Origin: Caballeronia sordidicola
GTDB taxonomy: Bacteria; Pseudomonadota; Gammaproteobacteria; Burkholderiales; Burkholderiaceae
Assembly: GCF_001544455.2 (NCBI RefSeq)
Contig: NZ_FCOC02000020.1
Location: 48,220 to 112,219, forward strand
Direction: 5' to 3'
Length of the DNA stretch: 64,000 nucleotides
In this document: positions 53,228 to 61,976 of the stretch, in pieces
How the letters are laid out: each line of letters begins with the position of its first letter
Numbering within the stretch: position 1 is the first letter of the stretch
The notes under the pieces: model-generated
Seen by the model: the letters and a program-made list of their open reading frames with translations, nothing else
The model's database searches: none
Told to the model about the DNA's origin: nothing
Position numbers and translations under genes: made by a program

Positions 53228-54748
53228 TTATTTCCGGTCCGTTTCTTCAATATCGTTCAGCTTCCAGCTCTTGTCGAACCAAGGCTCAAGCGGTCCATAA
53301 AGCCGGAAAATCGTTAGCCAGCTTTTGCCTGGTATCGTCTGCACCCAGTTTTTTTCCTGCCCCGCCGGTGCGATCGGTCCGAAGTACAAATCGACCGAAC
53401 CATCCGCATTTTTCAACAAATCCTTTTCGCTCGAAAGGCTGGGGAACGGCTGGTCCGTCTGCAACATGGAGCGGGTTTGGGTGTCGTACAGAACCACTGA
53501 CCAGAAATCCTTGACCGGTACATTGGCCGGAACGCGCAGCCGATAGGTTTTCGCACCATCAAAAGGGCGCCCCGCCGAATCGTAGTTGGCTGCCGCGTAT
53601 TGCGAACCTATACCGGGCATTGCGACAGCCATCGCAGGGGTATCGACTGTTGCGGCATAGAAGAACATGGTGCGCGCGTCGAAGTTTCGCGCGCCATCGT
53701 TGAGCCATTCATAGCTGCCGCCGATAAACGGCGTGTTCCAATGCCTGTCGGGATAGATCAGCACGGCCTTGTCTCGGTTCGCAAAGTCGATGGCGCGCGC
53801 GGTCGCATTGCCGACTGCGACGGCATCAGTGAGGATCTTCGTCATGTGGGCATCGGGCGCGAAAGGCTGCCCTTTCCTGATACCGATCGACGCGAACAAT
53901 CCTGTCATGTCGGGGCCATATACACCCGCCGGCTCCTCCTGGATTATCTGATTCACCTCTTGATAAAACGTGATGTCGTTGGCGTGGATCGTGTTCATCA
54001 CGCGGCCGGACAAGTCAATGAACTGCGTAGCCGGCGGGGCGTTTGTTTGGGACAACGGGTACACGCGCAGACTTGCCTTGAGGCTTGCGACGCCGGGACG
54101 CGGATCGCCGTTCTTCATGAACGCGCGTCCAAACAGGAGATTGCCGAAGGTGGGTGACTTGACGATGTGATAGCCCGTTGCCGGCAGCGCCCCGGTGTAG
54201 CCTGGCGGCACGAACAGGTACTTACCGCCTTTGCCCCTGTCGGGACCTGCGTTGCCGAGATCGATGACGTACCGGAACCAGAAGTCGTCGACCACACCAA
54301 GAATGTTCGGAGGCGTTTCCACGACTACGGGGCCGTCCTTCAGGTCCATCCAGTTCCAGAAATATACGGTCTCTGTGTTCGCGGTCAGAAACAACGATTT
54401 TGAATCCATCAGCGACTCAAAGACACCGACCGTACTTCCAACGGCGCCGGCCTCACGCAAGGCTGAACGAAGCGCGACAAGCGACGCGCCCGGAATGCCA
54501 TTCAGGAACGCCTCGACACCACGCAAGAAATCGAGATTGTCATACACCTTTTGCGCCGTATCCGGGAGGGGCACGCCATCAAAGAATGATAGTTGCCCAA
54601 TGCGAGTGTCGACCACGCTGGGCGTGGTGATCTGCGGCGCAATGGGCGTCGTCATCTTGTAGCTCGGCGGAGGTGCGCTCTTGCAACCGGCGAGACACAG
54701 GGCCGTCAGACACAGGGTGAGTAACCCAGGCAGCGTACGCGGTTTCAT
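53228..54748 (-). CDS. DUF1254/DUF1214 lipoprotein
   Basis: The 506-residue protein begins with a lipoprotein signal (LPGLLTLCLTALCLAGC, cysteine at about residue 22). A DUF1254 domain follows (about 60-200; TANTETVYFWNWMDLKDGPV) and a DUF1214 domain ends it (about 380-490; VPVKDFWSVVLYDTQTRSML, DGSVDLYFGP). Both domains are widespread and without known activity. The start at 54748 is chosen for the lipobox. A second member of the family is transcribed divergently 256 bases away, and the barrel gene follows on the same strand. Confidence 0.88.
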   Translation of the reverse strand: MKPRTLPGLLTLCLTALCLAGCKSAPPPSYKMTTPIAPQITTPSVVDTRIGQLSFFDGVPLPDTAQKVYDNLDFLRGVEAFLNGIPGASLVALRSALREAGAVGSTVGVFESLMDSKSLFLTANTETVYFWNWMDLKDGPVVVETPPNILGVVDDFWFRYVIDLGNAGPDRGKGGKYLFVPPGYTGALPATGYHIVKSPTFGNLLFGRAFMKNGDPRPGVASLKASLRVYPLSQTNAPPATQFIDLSGRVMNTIHANDITFYQEVNQIIQEEPAGVYGPDMTGLFASIGIRKGQPFAPDAHMTKILTDAVAVGNATARAIDFANRDKAVLIYPDRHWNTPFIGGSYEWLNDGARNFDARTMFFYAATVDTPAMAVAMPGIGSQYAAANYDSAGRPFDGAKTYRLRVPANVPVKDFWSVVLYDTQTRSMLQTDQPFPSLSSEKDLLKNADGSVDLYFGPIAPAGQEKNWVQTIPGKSWLTIFRLYGPLEPWFDKSWKLNDIEETDRK

Positions 54749-55004
54749 AGGGTCTCGGCGTAGGTTGTCAGCGCATGAAAGCCCCAACTTCCGCAACCGA
54801 TATCAGAATTGAATCGCCGCTGCAAAGCCTATTTACAAGCCTGGGACGCGGGATTGCCCGATCAGTTGTCACCCAGGCCGCTTGTGCCGGCTTTGCGTTT
54901 CTGGTATCGGTCGGATCGAGCGTCAACCTTGACGCTGTCTGTTGTCCGCCGTCCGCTGTGCCGTCCTGGCCTTTCTCACGACACTAAGCACTAAGGAATG
55001 CATC

Positions 55005-56039
55005 ATGAAATGGGCACTGAACCGCACATGCGTCACGACAGCGGCAATTGCGACGCTTGCCTTGACCTGTACGCAAAATGCCGCCGCGGCTGATGTTCCT
55101 GTTACCGTCGACAACTTCATTCGTGCCGAGTCCGACACCTATGTTGTTGCACTGGCGAAGCAAGGGGGCCTGGGCAAGCTTTTGAACCGGCGCGAGCCTG
55201 CGTCGATTGAACACCAGACCGTGATACGGCTTAATCGCGACACGTTATATACGTCGGGCGTTTTCGACCTCGATGCCGGTCCCGTCACCATTACCATGCC
55301 TGATCCGGGCAAACGCTTCATGGCGCTGCAGATCATCAATGAAGATCACTACGTCCCGAACGTGTTCTATGGTGCGAGCGCTCATACGCTGACTCGTGAA
55401 AACGTCGGCACGCGCTATGTGGTCACTGGGATACGCACGCTGGTCGATCCCGCCAGCCCGGAAGACGTCAAGCAAGTTCAGGCGCTGCAAGACAGCATCA
55501 AGGTCAGCCAGGCGGCGCCCGGCCAACTGGACATCCCAAAGTGGGATCCCGTCAGCCAGAAGAAGGTGCGCGATGCGCTACTCGTGCTCGGTTCTACGAT
55601 CCCTGATTTCAGGGGCGCATTCGGCACCAAGGAAGAGGTGGATCCGGTACGCAGGTTGATTGGCGCGGCAGCCGCATGGGGCGGAAATCCGGACAAGGAT
55701 GCAACCTACCTCAACGTAACGCCAACCAACAACGACGGCAAAGCTGTCTACACGCTTCGCGCAAACGACGTACCTGTCGACGGCTTCTGGTCTGTCAGCG
55801 TGTACAACGCAAAAGGCTATTACGAGCCCAATAAGCAAGGAGCATATACGCTCAACAACCTCACAGCGAAGAAGGACGCCGACGGTTCGATCAGGGTCCA
55901 GTTCGGCGGCTGCGATAGCAAATCCGTGAACTGCCTGCCGATCACGCCCGGATGGAATTACATGGTCAGGCTTTATCGGCCGCGGCCGGAAGTATTGAAC
56001 GGCAAGTGGCAGTTCCCGGAGGCACGACCGGCTTCATGA
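55005..56039 (+). CDS. Exported DUF1254/DUF1214 protein
   Basis: The 344-residue protein has a signal peptide (TAAIATLALTCTQNAAAA, no lipobox) and the same two domains as its divergent neighbour: DUF1254 (about 30-150; VIRLNRDTLYTSGVFDLDAG) and DUF1214 (about 240-335; VPVDGFWSVSVYNAKGYYEP, DGSIRVQFGGC). The C-terminal cysteine pair (GGCDSKSVNCLP) may form a disulfide in the periplasm. It starts at 55005 after an AAGGA site. It is about 160 residues shorter than the lipoprotein paralogue. Confidence 0.88.
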   Translation: MKWALNRTCVTTAAIATLALTCTQNAAAADVPVTVDNFIRAESDTYVVALAKQGGLGKLLNRREPASIEHQTVIRLNRDTLYTSGVFDLDAGPVTITMPDPGKRFMALQIINEDHYVPNVFYGASAHTLTRENVGTRYVVTGIRTLVDPASPEDVKQVQALQDSIKVSQAAPGQLDIPKWDPVSQKKVRDALLVLGSTIPDFRGAFGTKEEVDPVRRLIGAAAAWGGNPDKDATYLNVTPTNNDGKAVYTLRANDVPVDGFWSVSVYNAKGYYEPNKQGAYTLNNLTAKKDADGSIRVQFGGCDSKSVNCLPITPGWNYMVRLYRPRPEVLNGKWQFPEARPAS

Positions 56040-56157
56040 CTCAGTAGCACTTCTCAAGGATTCGCGGCCGTGATGCCAGTCTGCCAAGTGGCAACGCCGA
56101 AAACGAGTCAAACTGCCCTAGCCATATCGGCTTCGGCGAGAGCTAATATCAGACCGC

Positions 56158-56907
56158 TCAGCGGCCACCGAATGGGCAACGTCCGGTAACTGGCGTGTTG
56201 TCATCGGGCAGGCAATACTGCTTCCATTCGCGGTTATGCGGATCGCCATAAAAGCCGATGTCCGGATGCACCGGCATCGCGTCGTACTCCAGCATCCGAG
56301 CATGGATCTGCCGGCGGATTTCAGCGGCGATCGGCTTGCCGGTCGCCAAGTCAGTGAACAACTCGCGCGGCTGGAACAGCAGCACGATTCCGCTGCCGAC
56401 CACACGGCTGCGCCGCTGGCGATAGGTCGGAGCAGTGCCGACAACAAACATCTTGCGGCCACCGAACGAGAATTCCCACAGCGGGTCATCCGGATCGGCG
56501 GGCTGCATCGGCACGTTGTCGGCTTCCTGCAACTGCTGCAACAGGGTCCAGAAGCGCCGCAGGAATTCGGCGTGCGACGTGAGCGCAGGGTCCGGCGTGC
56601 AGAACATGGCGAGACTATGCCGCCTGAGCTTTGGATCGTGTCCAAGTTCGACAAAGCACTGCATTGTCGCGCGCGCAGTCTCAGGACGCTCGCCCTCGAA
56701 CGCGTAGAACATCTCACCGCGCCGCTCGGCCGCTTGGCCGAAGAAGCACGGGTAATCGGGCTGCTCAAGCGTCTTGCGGTAGCTGTGATACGCATCGCGC
56801 CACCACGCCGGTAGATCGCCGGCATTCGACGCTTCGATGTTCAGAATGCGTGCGATCCACTGATCGGACGCCGCGTTGGATTGTTCAGCTTCGGGTGAAG
56901 TCGCCAT
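56158..56907 (-). CDS. YqcI/YcgG-family protein, putative haem-dependent N-oxygenase
   Basis: The 249-residue protein fits the YqcI/YcgG family: DYPCFFGQAAERRGEMFYAF, MFCTPDP, DPLWEFSFGGRKMFVVGTAP, RRSRVVGSGIVLLFQPRELF, the R..I..RM.EYD stretch (RRQIHARMLEYD), HPDIGFYGD and the final CPFGG. From memory, GntA of guanitoxin synthesis and RohS of azomycin synthesis belong here and oxidise nitrogen using haem; the substrate of this one is unknown. Start 56907 (MATSPEAEQ) is likely. It lies downstream of the membrane hydroxylase gene on the same strand (105 bases). Confidence 0.78.
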   Translation of the reverse strand: MATSPEAEQSNAASDQWIARILNIEASNAGDLPAWWRDAYHSYRKTLEQPDYPCFFGQAAERRGEMFYAFEGERPETARATMQCFVELGHDPKLRRHSLAMFCTPDPALTSHAEFLRRFWTLLQQLQEADNVPMQPADPDDPLWEFSFGGRKMFVVGTAPTYRQRRSRVVGSGIVLLFQPRELFTDLATGKPIAAEIRRQIHARMLEYDAMPVHPDIGFYGDPHNREWKQYCLPDDNTPVTGRCPFGGR

Positions 56908-57012
56908 AGGCTTGCTCCGGACGAAGTTAGATGTATCGGCAAGGTCGTGCACGCCCGCATGGCGTGCGTGGAAAGTCGGTGGCCGCCGGAGCGTCGCGCA
57001 GCCAGTTCTCGG

Positions 57013-57951
57013 TCATTGGGCTGGCCGGTGGCGCTTGCGCGCGAGCTGGATCATCCGGCGCACGCCGGCCGCATGTTGCTGCCACCAGTTGCCCGTTGCG
57101 ATGATCGGATCGGCACTCGGATCTCCGGTCTCGCGTGCATCGTGGGTGAAATTCGCGGTGCCGAACAGCATGTCCCACCATGGGAACACCGTGCCGAAAT
57201 TGCAGCTCTTGCGCCGCGCGATTTCCGGGCAGTGATGCGCGCGATGGAATTGCGGTGAGATCAGAAGCCTCTCGCCCAGCCACCCGTAGCGAGCGCGGGT
57301 GTTCGCGTGCGCAAAGCTGCCAACGAAACGAAAGCCGAGAATCACGAACGGAAACTGCAAGGCCGGCATTCCGATCGCAATCGCAACGATGAAAAGCCAT
57401 ACGTAAGTGATGATGTCCTCGAGCAGGTGCGAGCGGTCGTCGGACCAGAAGGTCATCTGCAACTCCGCGTGATGCAGGGTATGCAACCCGTACCACCAGC
57501 CGAGACGATGCGAGATCCGGTGGCGCCAGTAATCGGCACAGTCGAGTATCACGAAACCGGCGAGGAATCCGGCAAGGGGCATTCCCGCGGCATCGGCGAT
57601 GTGCGTGAGCAAGGACGGCACCGGCCACTCATGTGCGAGAAGCCAGTGATCGACCGCGGCCTTCGCGAGGTCGTACTCGAAGTAAGCCGCGAGCGGGAAC
57701 AAGACGATCCGGACAATGAACGTGTAGACGATGTCGGTCGCCATCGGCTGACGCACCGGCCAGTGCAGTAGCGGCCAGCGCCGTTCGAGCGGGGTACACA
57801 ACAGATAACTGAGCGTGACCTGCAGCACGCCGCATCCGGCGAACAGCAGCCACGCCCAGCCAGTCGATCTCTGCACCTCCGATCCAAACAGGCCGGCAAT
57901 GCACGACACCAACGTATTGGTGCCGGAGCAGGCAAACAACGCAGGCAACAC
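57013..57951 (-). CDS. Sterol desaturase/fatty acid hydroxylase-family membrane protein
   Basis: The 312-residue protein has several hydrophobic segments and the three histidine clusters of diiron membrane hydroxylases: DYWRHRISHR, GLHTLHHAE and FHRAHHCPE. The family hydroxylates or desaturates fatty acids, sterols or related lipids. I use the GTG at 57951 because GGGAG lies seven bases upstream; the TTG two codons earlier overlaps that spacing. The YqcI/YcgG-family oxygenase gene follows, so the pair may act on one substrate or pathway; that is inference. Confidence 0.87.
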   Translation of the reverse strand: MLPALFACSGTNTLVSCIAGLFGSEVQRSTGWAWLLFAGCGVLQVTLSYLLCTPLERRWPLLHWPVRQPMATDIVYTFIVRIVLFPLAAYFEYDLAKAAVDHWLLAHEWPVPSLLTHIADAAGMPLAGFLAGFVILDCADYWRHRISHRLGWWYGLHTLHHAELQMTFWSDDRSHLLEDIITYVWLFIVAIAIGMPALQFPFVILGFRFVGSFAHANTRARYGWLGERLLISPQFHRAHHCPEIARRKSCNFGTVFPWWDMLFGTANFTHDARETGDPSADPIIATGNWWQQHAAGVRRMIQLARKRHRPAQ

Positions 57952-58377
57952 GAGCAAACTCCCTTGCGTTCGAACTGTCGGCCAGTGTCACTGCTTGTGG
58001 GCCGGACAGGACGAAACGCCATCCGGCAGCGAGAACCACATACAAAAACGGTCCGACCCCAGCACATGACAAAGACCTTGCATCAAGCACACTATAGTCC
58101 GTGTTTCCTGGCAAGCAGGTGACGTGCCGATGACAGCCTTGCCAGAAACGGTGTTCGTGGGAAACCCGTCGGCGAGCATTGAAATCGTGGACAACATGCG
58201 TCGGCTCACGTCAATTGTCTGAGGAGAGACGTGGCCCACACGGAGGGCTTTTGCGTCAAGCGCGCGTGATCGAGGACCGCGGTTCCGGAGCGTTGCCGCC
58301 GCGCGCTCCCTCGTGGGCCTGTTCCTTGCTCTCGCCTTGCAATACCGCGACAGCCTGCTTATCCACCACTATCGACC
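57952..58377. promoter_or_regulatory. Divergent gene-free region between hydroxylase and KaiC-like genes
   Basis: No gene is convincing in these 426 bases. Short open frames on both strands are shadows. A weak TTGCAA-17-TATCCA pair at 58337-58365 could drive the KaiC-like gene with a very short leader. Confidence 0.4.
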
Positions 58378-59886
58378 ATGAGAAACAAACGCGAACCGTT
58401 GCCTCCTACTCCACGCATGTCTACCGGGGTGGAGGGGCTTGACAATATCCTCGGCGGCGGCCTGACGCCAAACCGGGTTTATCTGGTCGAGGGGTCGCCG
58501 GGGGCTGGCAAAACCACGTTGGCGCTGCAATTCCTGCTCAAGGGCGCCGAGCTGGGCGAGGCGGGGTTGTACATCACGCTGTCGGAAACGCGTTCGGAAC
58601 TGCTTGCCGTGGCCGACGCCCACGGCTGGGATGTCGACGCCCTATCCATAGTCGAATTGCTCTCGGACGAAGGACTGGACCCGGAATATGAGCAGTCCAT
58701 CCTGCATCCGGCAGAAGTCGAGTTGGGTGAAACGGTCAAGAACGTGATGCAGCAGGTCGAGTCGGTCAAACCTGTGCGGATCGTGCTGGACAGTCTGTCG
58801 GAATTGCGGCTGCTTTCGCAAAATACGTTGCGCTACCGCAGGCAGATCCTTGCCCTCAAGCGTTACTTCGCGACGCGGGACTGCACGGTGATCCTGCTCG
58901 ATGACAACACCTCCGACCCGGGCGATCTCCAGCTTCACAGCATCGCACACGGGGTGATCAGCCTCGATCAGCTCGTGCACGACTACGGCGGCGCGCGCCG
59001 CCGGCTGCGCGTGGCGAAGATGCGCGGCCTCAAGTTTCGCGAGGGATTCCACGATTTCACGCTGGAGACGGGCGGTATCGATGTTTATCCGCGTCTGGTC
59101 GCGGCCGAGCATCATGTGGAATTTTCGAGCACGCCGCTGAGCACAGGATCGGAGGGGCTGGACGCCTTGCTGGGCGGCGGACTGATTCCCGGCACGAACA
59201 CATTGCTGATCGGGCCTTCGGGCGTTGGCAAGACAACGACGGTGGTGTGCTGCCTGATGGCGGCGTTAAAGCGCGGTGAGCGCTGCATCTACTATCTCTT
59301 CGATGAAACCCTCCGCACGCTGCTGCTGCGTTCGAAAGCGCTCGGCATGGACCTCGCGCCGTTCCTCGAGAATGGACAGTTGACCTTGCGCCAGATCGAT
59401 CCGGCGGAGATGTCGCCGGGAGAATTCACCAGCGACGTGCGCGTCGCAGTGGAAGAAGACGGTGTGCGCTACGTGGCCATCGACAGCCTGAACGCCTATT
59501 TGCAGGCCATGCCGGGCGAGCGTTATCTGCTGCTGCAGATGCACGAACTGCTGGGCTATCTGAACCAGCGCGGAGTGGCGACCATGCTCGTGCTGGGGCA
59601 GCACGGTATTGTGGGCGAGGTGCAAACGGATATCGACATCAGCTATCTCAGCGACGCCATGATCGTGTTCCGCTACTTCGAGCATCAGGGCGAAGTCCTG
59701 ACTGCGCTCGCGACGGTGAAAAGCCGCGGCAGTGCACATGAGCGCACGATCCGGCAATTCAGGCTCGCCCAGGGCGGCATTGAGGTGAGCGAGGCGCTGC
59801 GCGACTTCGATGGCGTGCTCGCAGGCTTGCCTTCGTATCGTGGCAACAGTGCAATGCTTGGGGCTGCCGGCCCGAAGGACGCGTAA
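58378..59886 (+). CDS. KaiC-like double-RecA ATPase
   Basis: The 502-residue protein has two KaiC domains. Each has a P-loop (GSPGAGKT at 39-46 and GPSGVGKT at 279-286) and a conserved glutamate region (LSETRSEL at about 68-75 and FDETLRTL at 308-315). In the second domain the stretch aligned from memory with the cyanobacterial phosphosites Ser431-Thr432 reads ISYLSD, so Ser422 is followed by Tyr423. No kaiA or kaiB is in the window. The hybrid kinase gene starts two bases after its stop. KaiC-like proteins outside cyanobacteria are linked to stress adaptation and timing; the role here is unknown. Confidence 0.92.
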   Translation: MRNKREPLPPTPRMSTGVEGLDNILGGGLTPNRVYLVEGSPGAGKTTLALQFLLKGAELGEAGLYITLSETRSELLAVADAHGWDVDALSIVELLSDEGLDPEYEQSILHPAEVELGETVKNVMQQVESVKPVRIVLDSLSELRLLSQNTLRYRRQILALKRYFATRDCTVILLDDNTSDPGDLQLHSIAHGVISLDQLVHDYGGARRRLRVAKMRGLKFREGFHDFTLETGGIDVYPRLVAAEHHVEFSSTPLSTGSEGLDALLGGGLIPGTNTLLIGPSGVGKTTTVVCCLMAALKRGERCIYYLFDETLRTLLLRSKALGMDLAPFLENGQLTLRQIDPAEMSPGEFTSDVRVAVEEDGVRYVAIDSLNAYLQAMPGERYLLLQMHELLGYLNQRGVATMLVLGQHGIVGEVQTDIDISYLSDAMIVFRYFEHQGEVLTALATVKSRGSAHERTIRQFRLAQGGIEVSEALRDFDGVLAGLPSYRGNSAMLGAAGPKDA

Positions 59887-59888
59887 CC

Positions 59889-61946
59889 GTGGAGAATCGC
59901 GTTCTGATCCTGGCGCCCCGTGGCCGAGATGCTGATGTCATCGGCGAAGTGCTGAGCCGCGACGGCCGCAAATGTCTTGTCTGCCGCGACGCGGCGACGC
60001 TCAACAGCGAATTGCGCACGAGCGCGGGCACGGCGCTGATTGCGGAAGAAGCGCTCTCCGACGATGACATGCCACAGCTTTTCCAATGGCTCGAACAGCA
60101 GCCGACGTGGTCCGATTTTCCGTTGATCGTGCTGGCCACGAAACGCACGGAACGGCGTCCGAAACACGCGCTCGAACTGCTCGAAAAGCTCGGGAACGTG
60201 GTCGTGCTGGAAAGGCCGCTGCATGCCGAGACGTTGCGGCGCGCGGTGGCTTCGTCGTTGCGGGCGCGGCTGCGGCAGTACGAAGCGCGGCGTCAGCTCG
60301 TGGAGCGCGTTGAGTCGCAGGAACGGCTGCACCTCGCGCTGGCGGCCGGCCGCTTGGGATCGTGGGAACTCGATGTCGAGACCGGCGCGTTGCGTTCCAC
60401 CGAGGCGTTTCGGAAGATATTCGGGTACAAGGGGCCGACGCTGGATTACGCGCAGATCGTTGAATCGATTCATCCCGACGATCGCGAAATGCGCCAGCGT
60501 GCATTGGACCGCTCCATAGCAGAGAACACGAATCTGACGATCGAATACCGCGTGATCTGGCCGGACGGATCGGTCCATTGGGTCGAGTCGCGCGGTCATC
60601 CCATGCGCACCGTCAACCATGCGACCGGTTGTGTGACGACGCGGATCATCGGCGTGTCGCTCGATGTCACCGACCGGCACGAGGTGAACGAAAAGATTCT
60701 CGCGAGCCAGTTGGTGGCCGAGCGCCTGAACAATACGCTGGAAAGCCGGATTGCCGAACGCACGCAGGAACTGGCGTCGGCCAATGACCAGTTGATGAAG
60801 GAGATCCACGAACGCTCGAAGGTTCAGGCCGTGCTCGTTCAGGCGCAGAAAATGGAGGCGCTCGGGCAATTGACCGGGGGTATTGCGCACGACTTCAACA
60901 ACCTGCTGAACGTGATCATGGGCAACGCCGAGCTGATCATGCGCGTGAGCCGCGACGAACGCGTCAACAACATGGCGCAGACCGTCAAGCGCGCGACCGA
61001 GCGCGGCGCCAAGCTCACCGGGCAACTGCTCACGTTTTCACGCAGCAGCAATCTGGATCTGAAGGCCATCGATGTCATTTCGATGTTGCATGGCATGCGC
61101 GACATGCTGGCGTTATCGCTGGGAACGGGAATTCATTTCGGCACGCGCTTTGACGTGGAAGAAGCCTGGACGGACGCCGACGCCAACCAGCTCGAACTTG
61201 CCGTGCTGAACCTCGGGATCAACGCCCGCGACGCCATGCCCGACGGCGGCGTGCTGACCATTCACGTGGACCAGCGTAGCGCGCCGGACGAAACGATGCC
61301 GCCCGGGCAGTACGTGGTGATTGGCGTGAGCGATACGGGCACGGGTATCGCGCCGGAACTGCTGTCGCGCGTATTCGATCCGTTCTTCACCACGAAGCCC
61401 GTGGGCAAGGGTACGGGGCTAGGCTTGAGCCAGGTGTATGGCATTGCCAGCCAGGCAGGCGGCACGGCGCGGATTCACAGCGAGGCGGGCAAGGGCACCA
61501 CCGTTGAGCTATGGCTGCCGCTGCGCGAGCGGCGCGAAGCGGAAGCCGCCATACCGGAACCCGACGAAGCGCGCTCCGATGGCGACAGACGGATCCTCGT
61601 GATCGAAGACGATGTCGACGTGCGCAGCTTCCTTGTCGACTGCCTGAAGATGCTCGGATACACCGTCACGGAAGCGGCGCAGGGCCGCTCGGGACTTGAG
61701 CGCCTGCATCACGACAATCCGGACCTGGTGATGGTCGACTTCGCGATGCCCGGCATGAACGGGCTGGAAGTGATCTCCGAGGTGAAGCGCACGCACCCGC
61801 GCCTGCCGGTGATCCTGGCGACGGGATACGCGGACGTGGATGTATCGAAGGAGCGGGTGGACGGGTACGCCGTGCTACGCAAGCCGTTTCAGATCGGCGA
61901 CCTGGCGCGCACTGTGAAGGCCGCGCTCATGAGTTCGCACGCATGA
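59889..61946 (+). CDS. PAS-containing hybrid sensor histidine kinase
   Basis: The 685-residue protein has no membrane segment. Order: a receiver-like N-terminal domain (about 1-125) lacking the phosphoacceptor aspartate, a PAS domain (about 145-265; ENTNLTIEYRVIWPDGSVHW), a coiled coil, a HisKA domain with His334 (LTGGIAHDFNNLLN), an ATPase domain (N-box NARDAMPDGG with Asn445, DTGTGI, GTGLGLSQ) and a C-terminal receiver with Asp617 (LVMVDFAMPGMNG) and Lys665. It begins with GTG two bases after the KaiC-like stop, so the two are coupled and probably signal together. Confidence 0.92.
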   Translation: MENRVLILAPRGRDADVIGEVLSRDGRKCLVCRDAATLNSELRTSAGTALIAEEALSDDDMPQLFQWLEQQPTWSDFPLIVLATKRTERRPKHALELLEKLGNVVVLERPLHAETLRRAVASSLRARLRQYEARRQLVERVESQERLHLALAAGRLGSWELDVETGALRSTEAFRKIFGYKGPTLDYAQIVESIHPDDREMRQRALDRSIAENTNLTIEYRVIWPDGSVHWVESRGHPMRTVNHATGCVTTRIIGVSLDVTDRHEVNEKILASQLVAERLNNTLESRIAERTQELASANDQLMKEIHERSKVQAVLVQAQKMEALGQLTGGIAHDFNNLLNVIMGNAELIMRVSRDERVNNMAQTVKRATERGAKLTGQLLTFSRSSNLDLKAIDVISMLHGMRDMLALSLGTGIHFGTRFDVEEAWTDADANQLELAVLNLGINARDAMPDGGVLTIHVDQRSAPDETMPPGQYVVIGVSDTGTGIAPELLSRVFDPFFTTKPVGKGTGLGLSQVYGIASQAGGTARIHSEAGKGTTVELWLPLRERREAEAAIPEPDEARSDGDRRILVIEDDVDVRSFLVDCLKMLGYTVTEAAQGRSGLERLHHDNPDLVMVDFAMPGMNGLEVISEVKRTHPRLPVILATGYADVDVSKERVDGYAVLRKPFQIGDLARTVKAALMSSHA

Positions 61947-61976
61947 GTTGACATGCGTGAAGCCGAATGCGTGCGG

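Noticed and set aside
57988..58239. 83-codon minus-strand frame upstream of the KaiC-like gene
   Set aside because: No ribosome site or family resemblance, and the composition is not coding-like.
59685..61025. 446-codon minus-strand frame opposite the KaiC-like and kinase genes
   Set aside because: Both plus-strand genes are strongly supported by motifs; the reverse frame is shadow.
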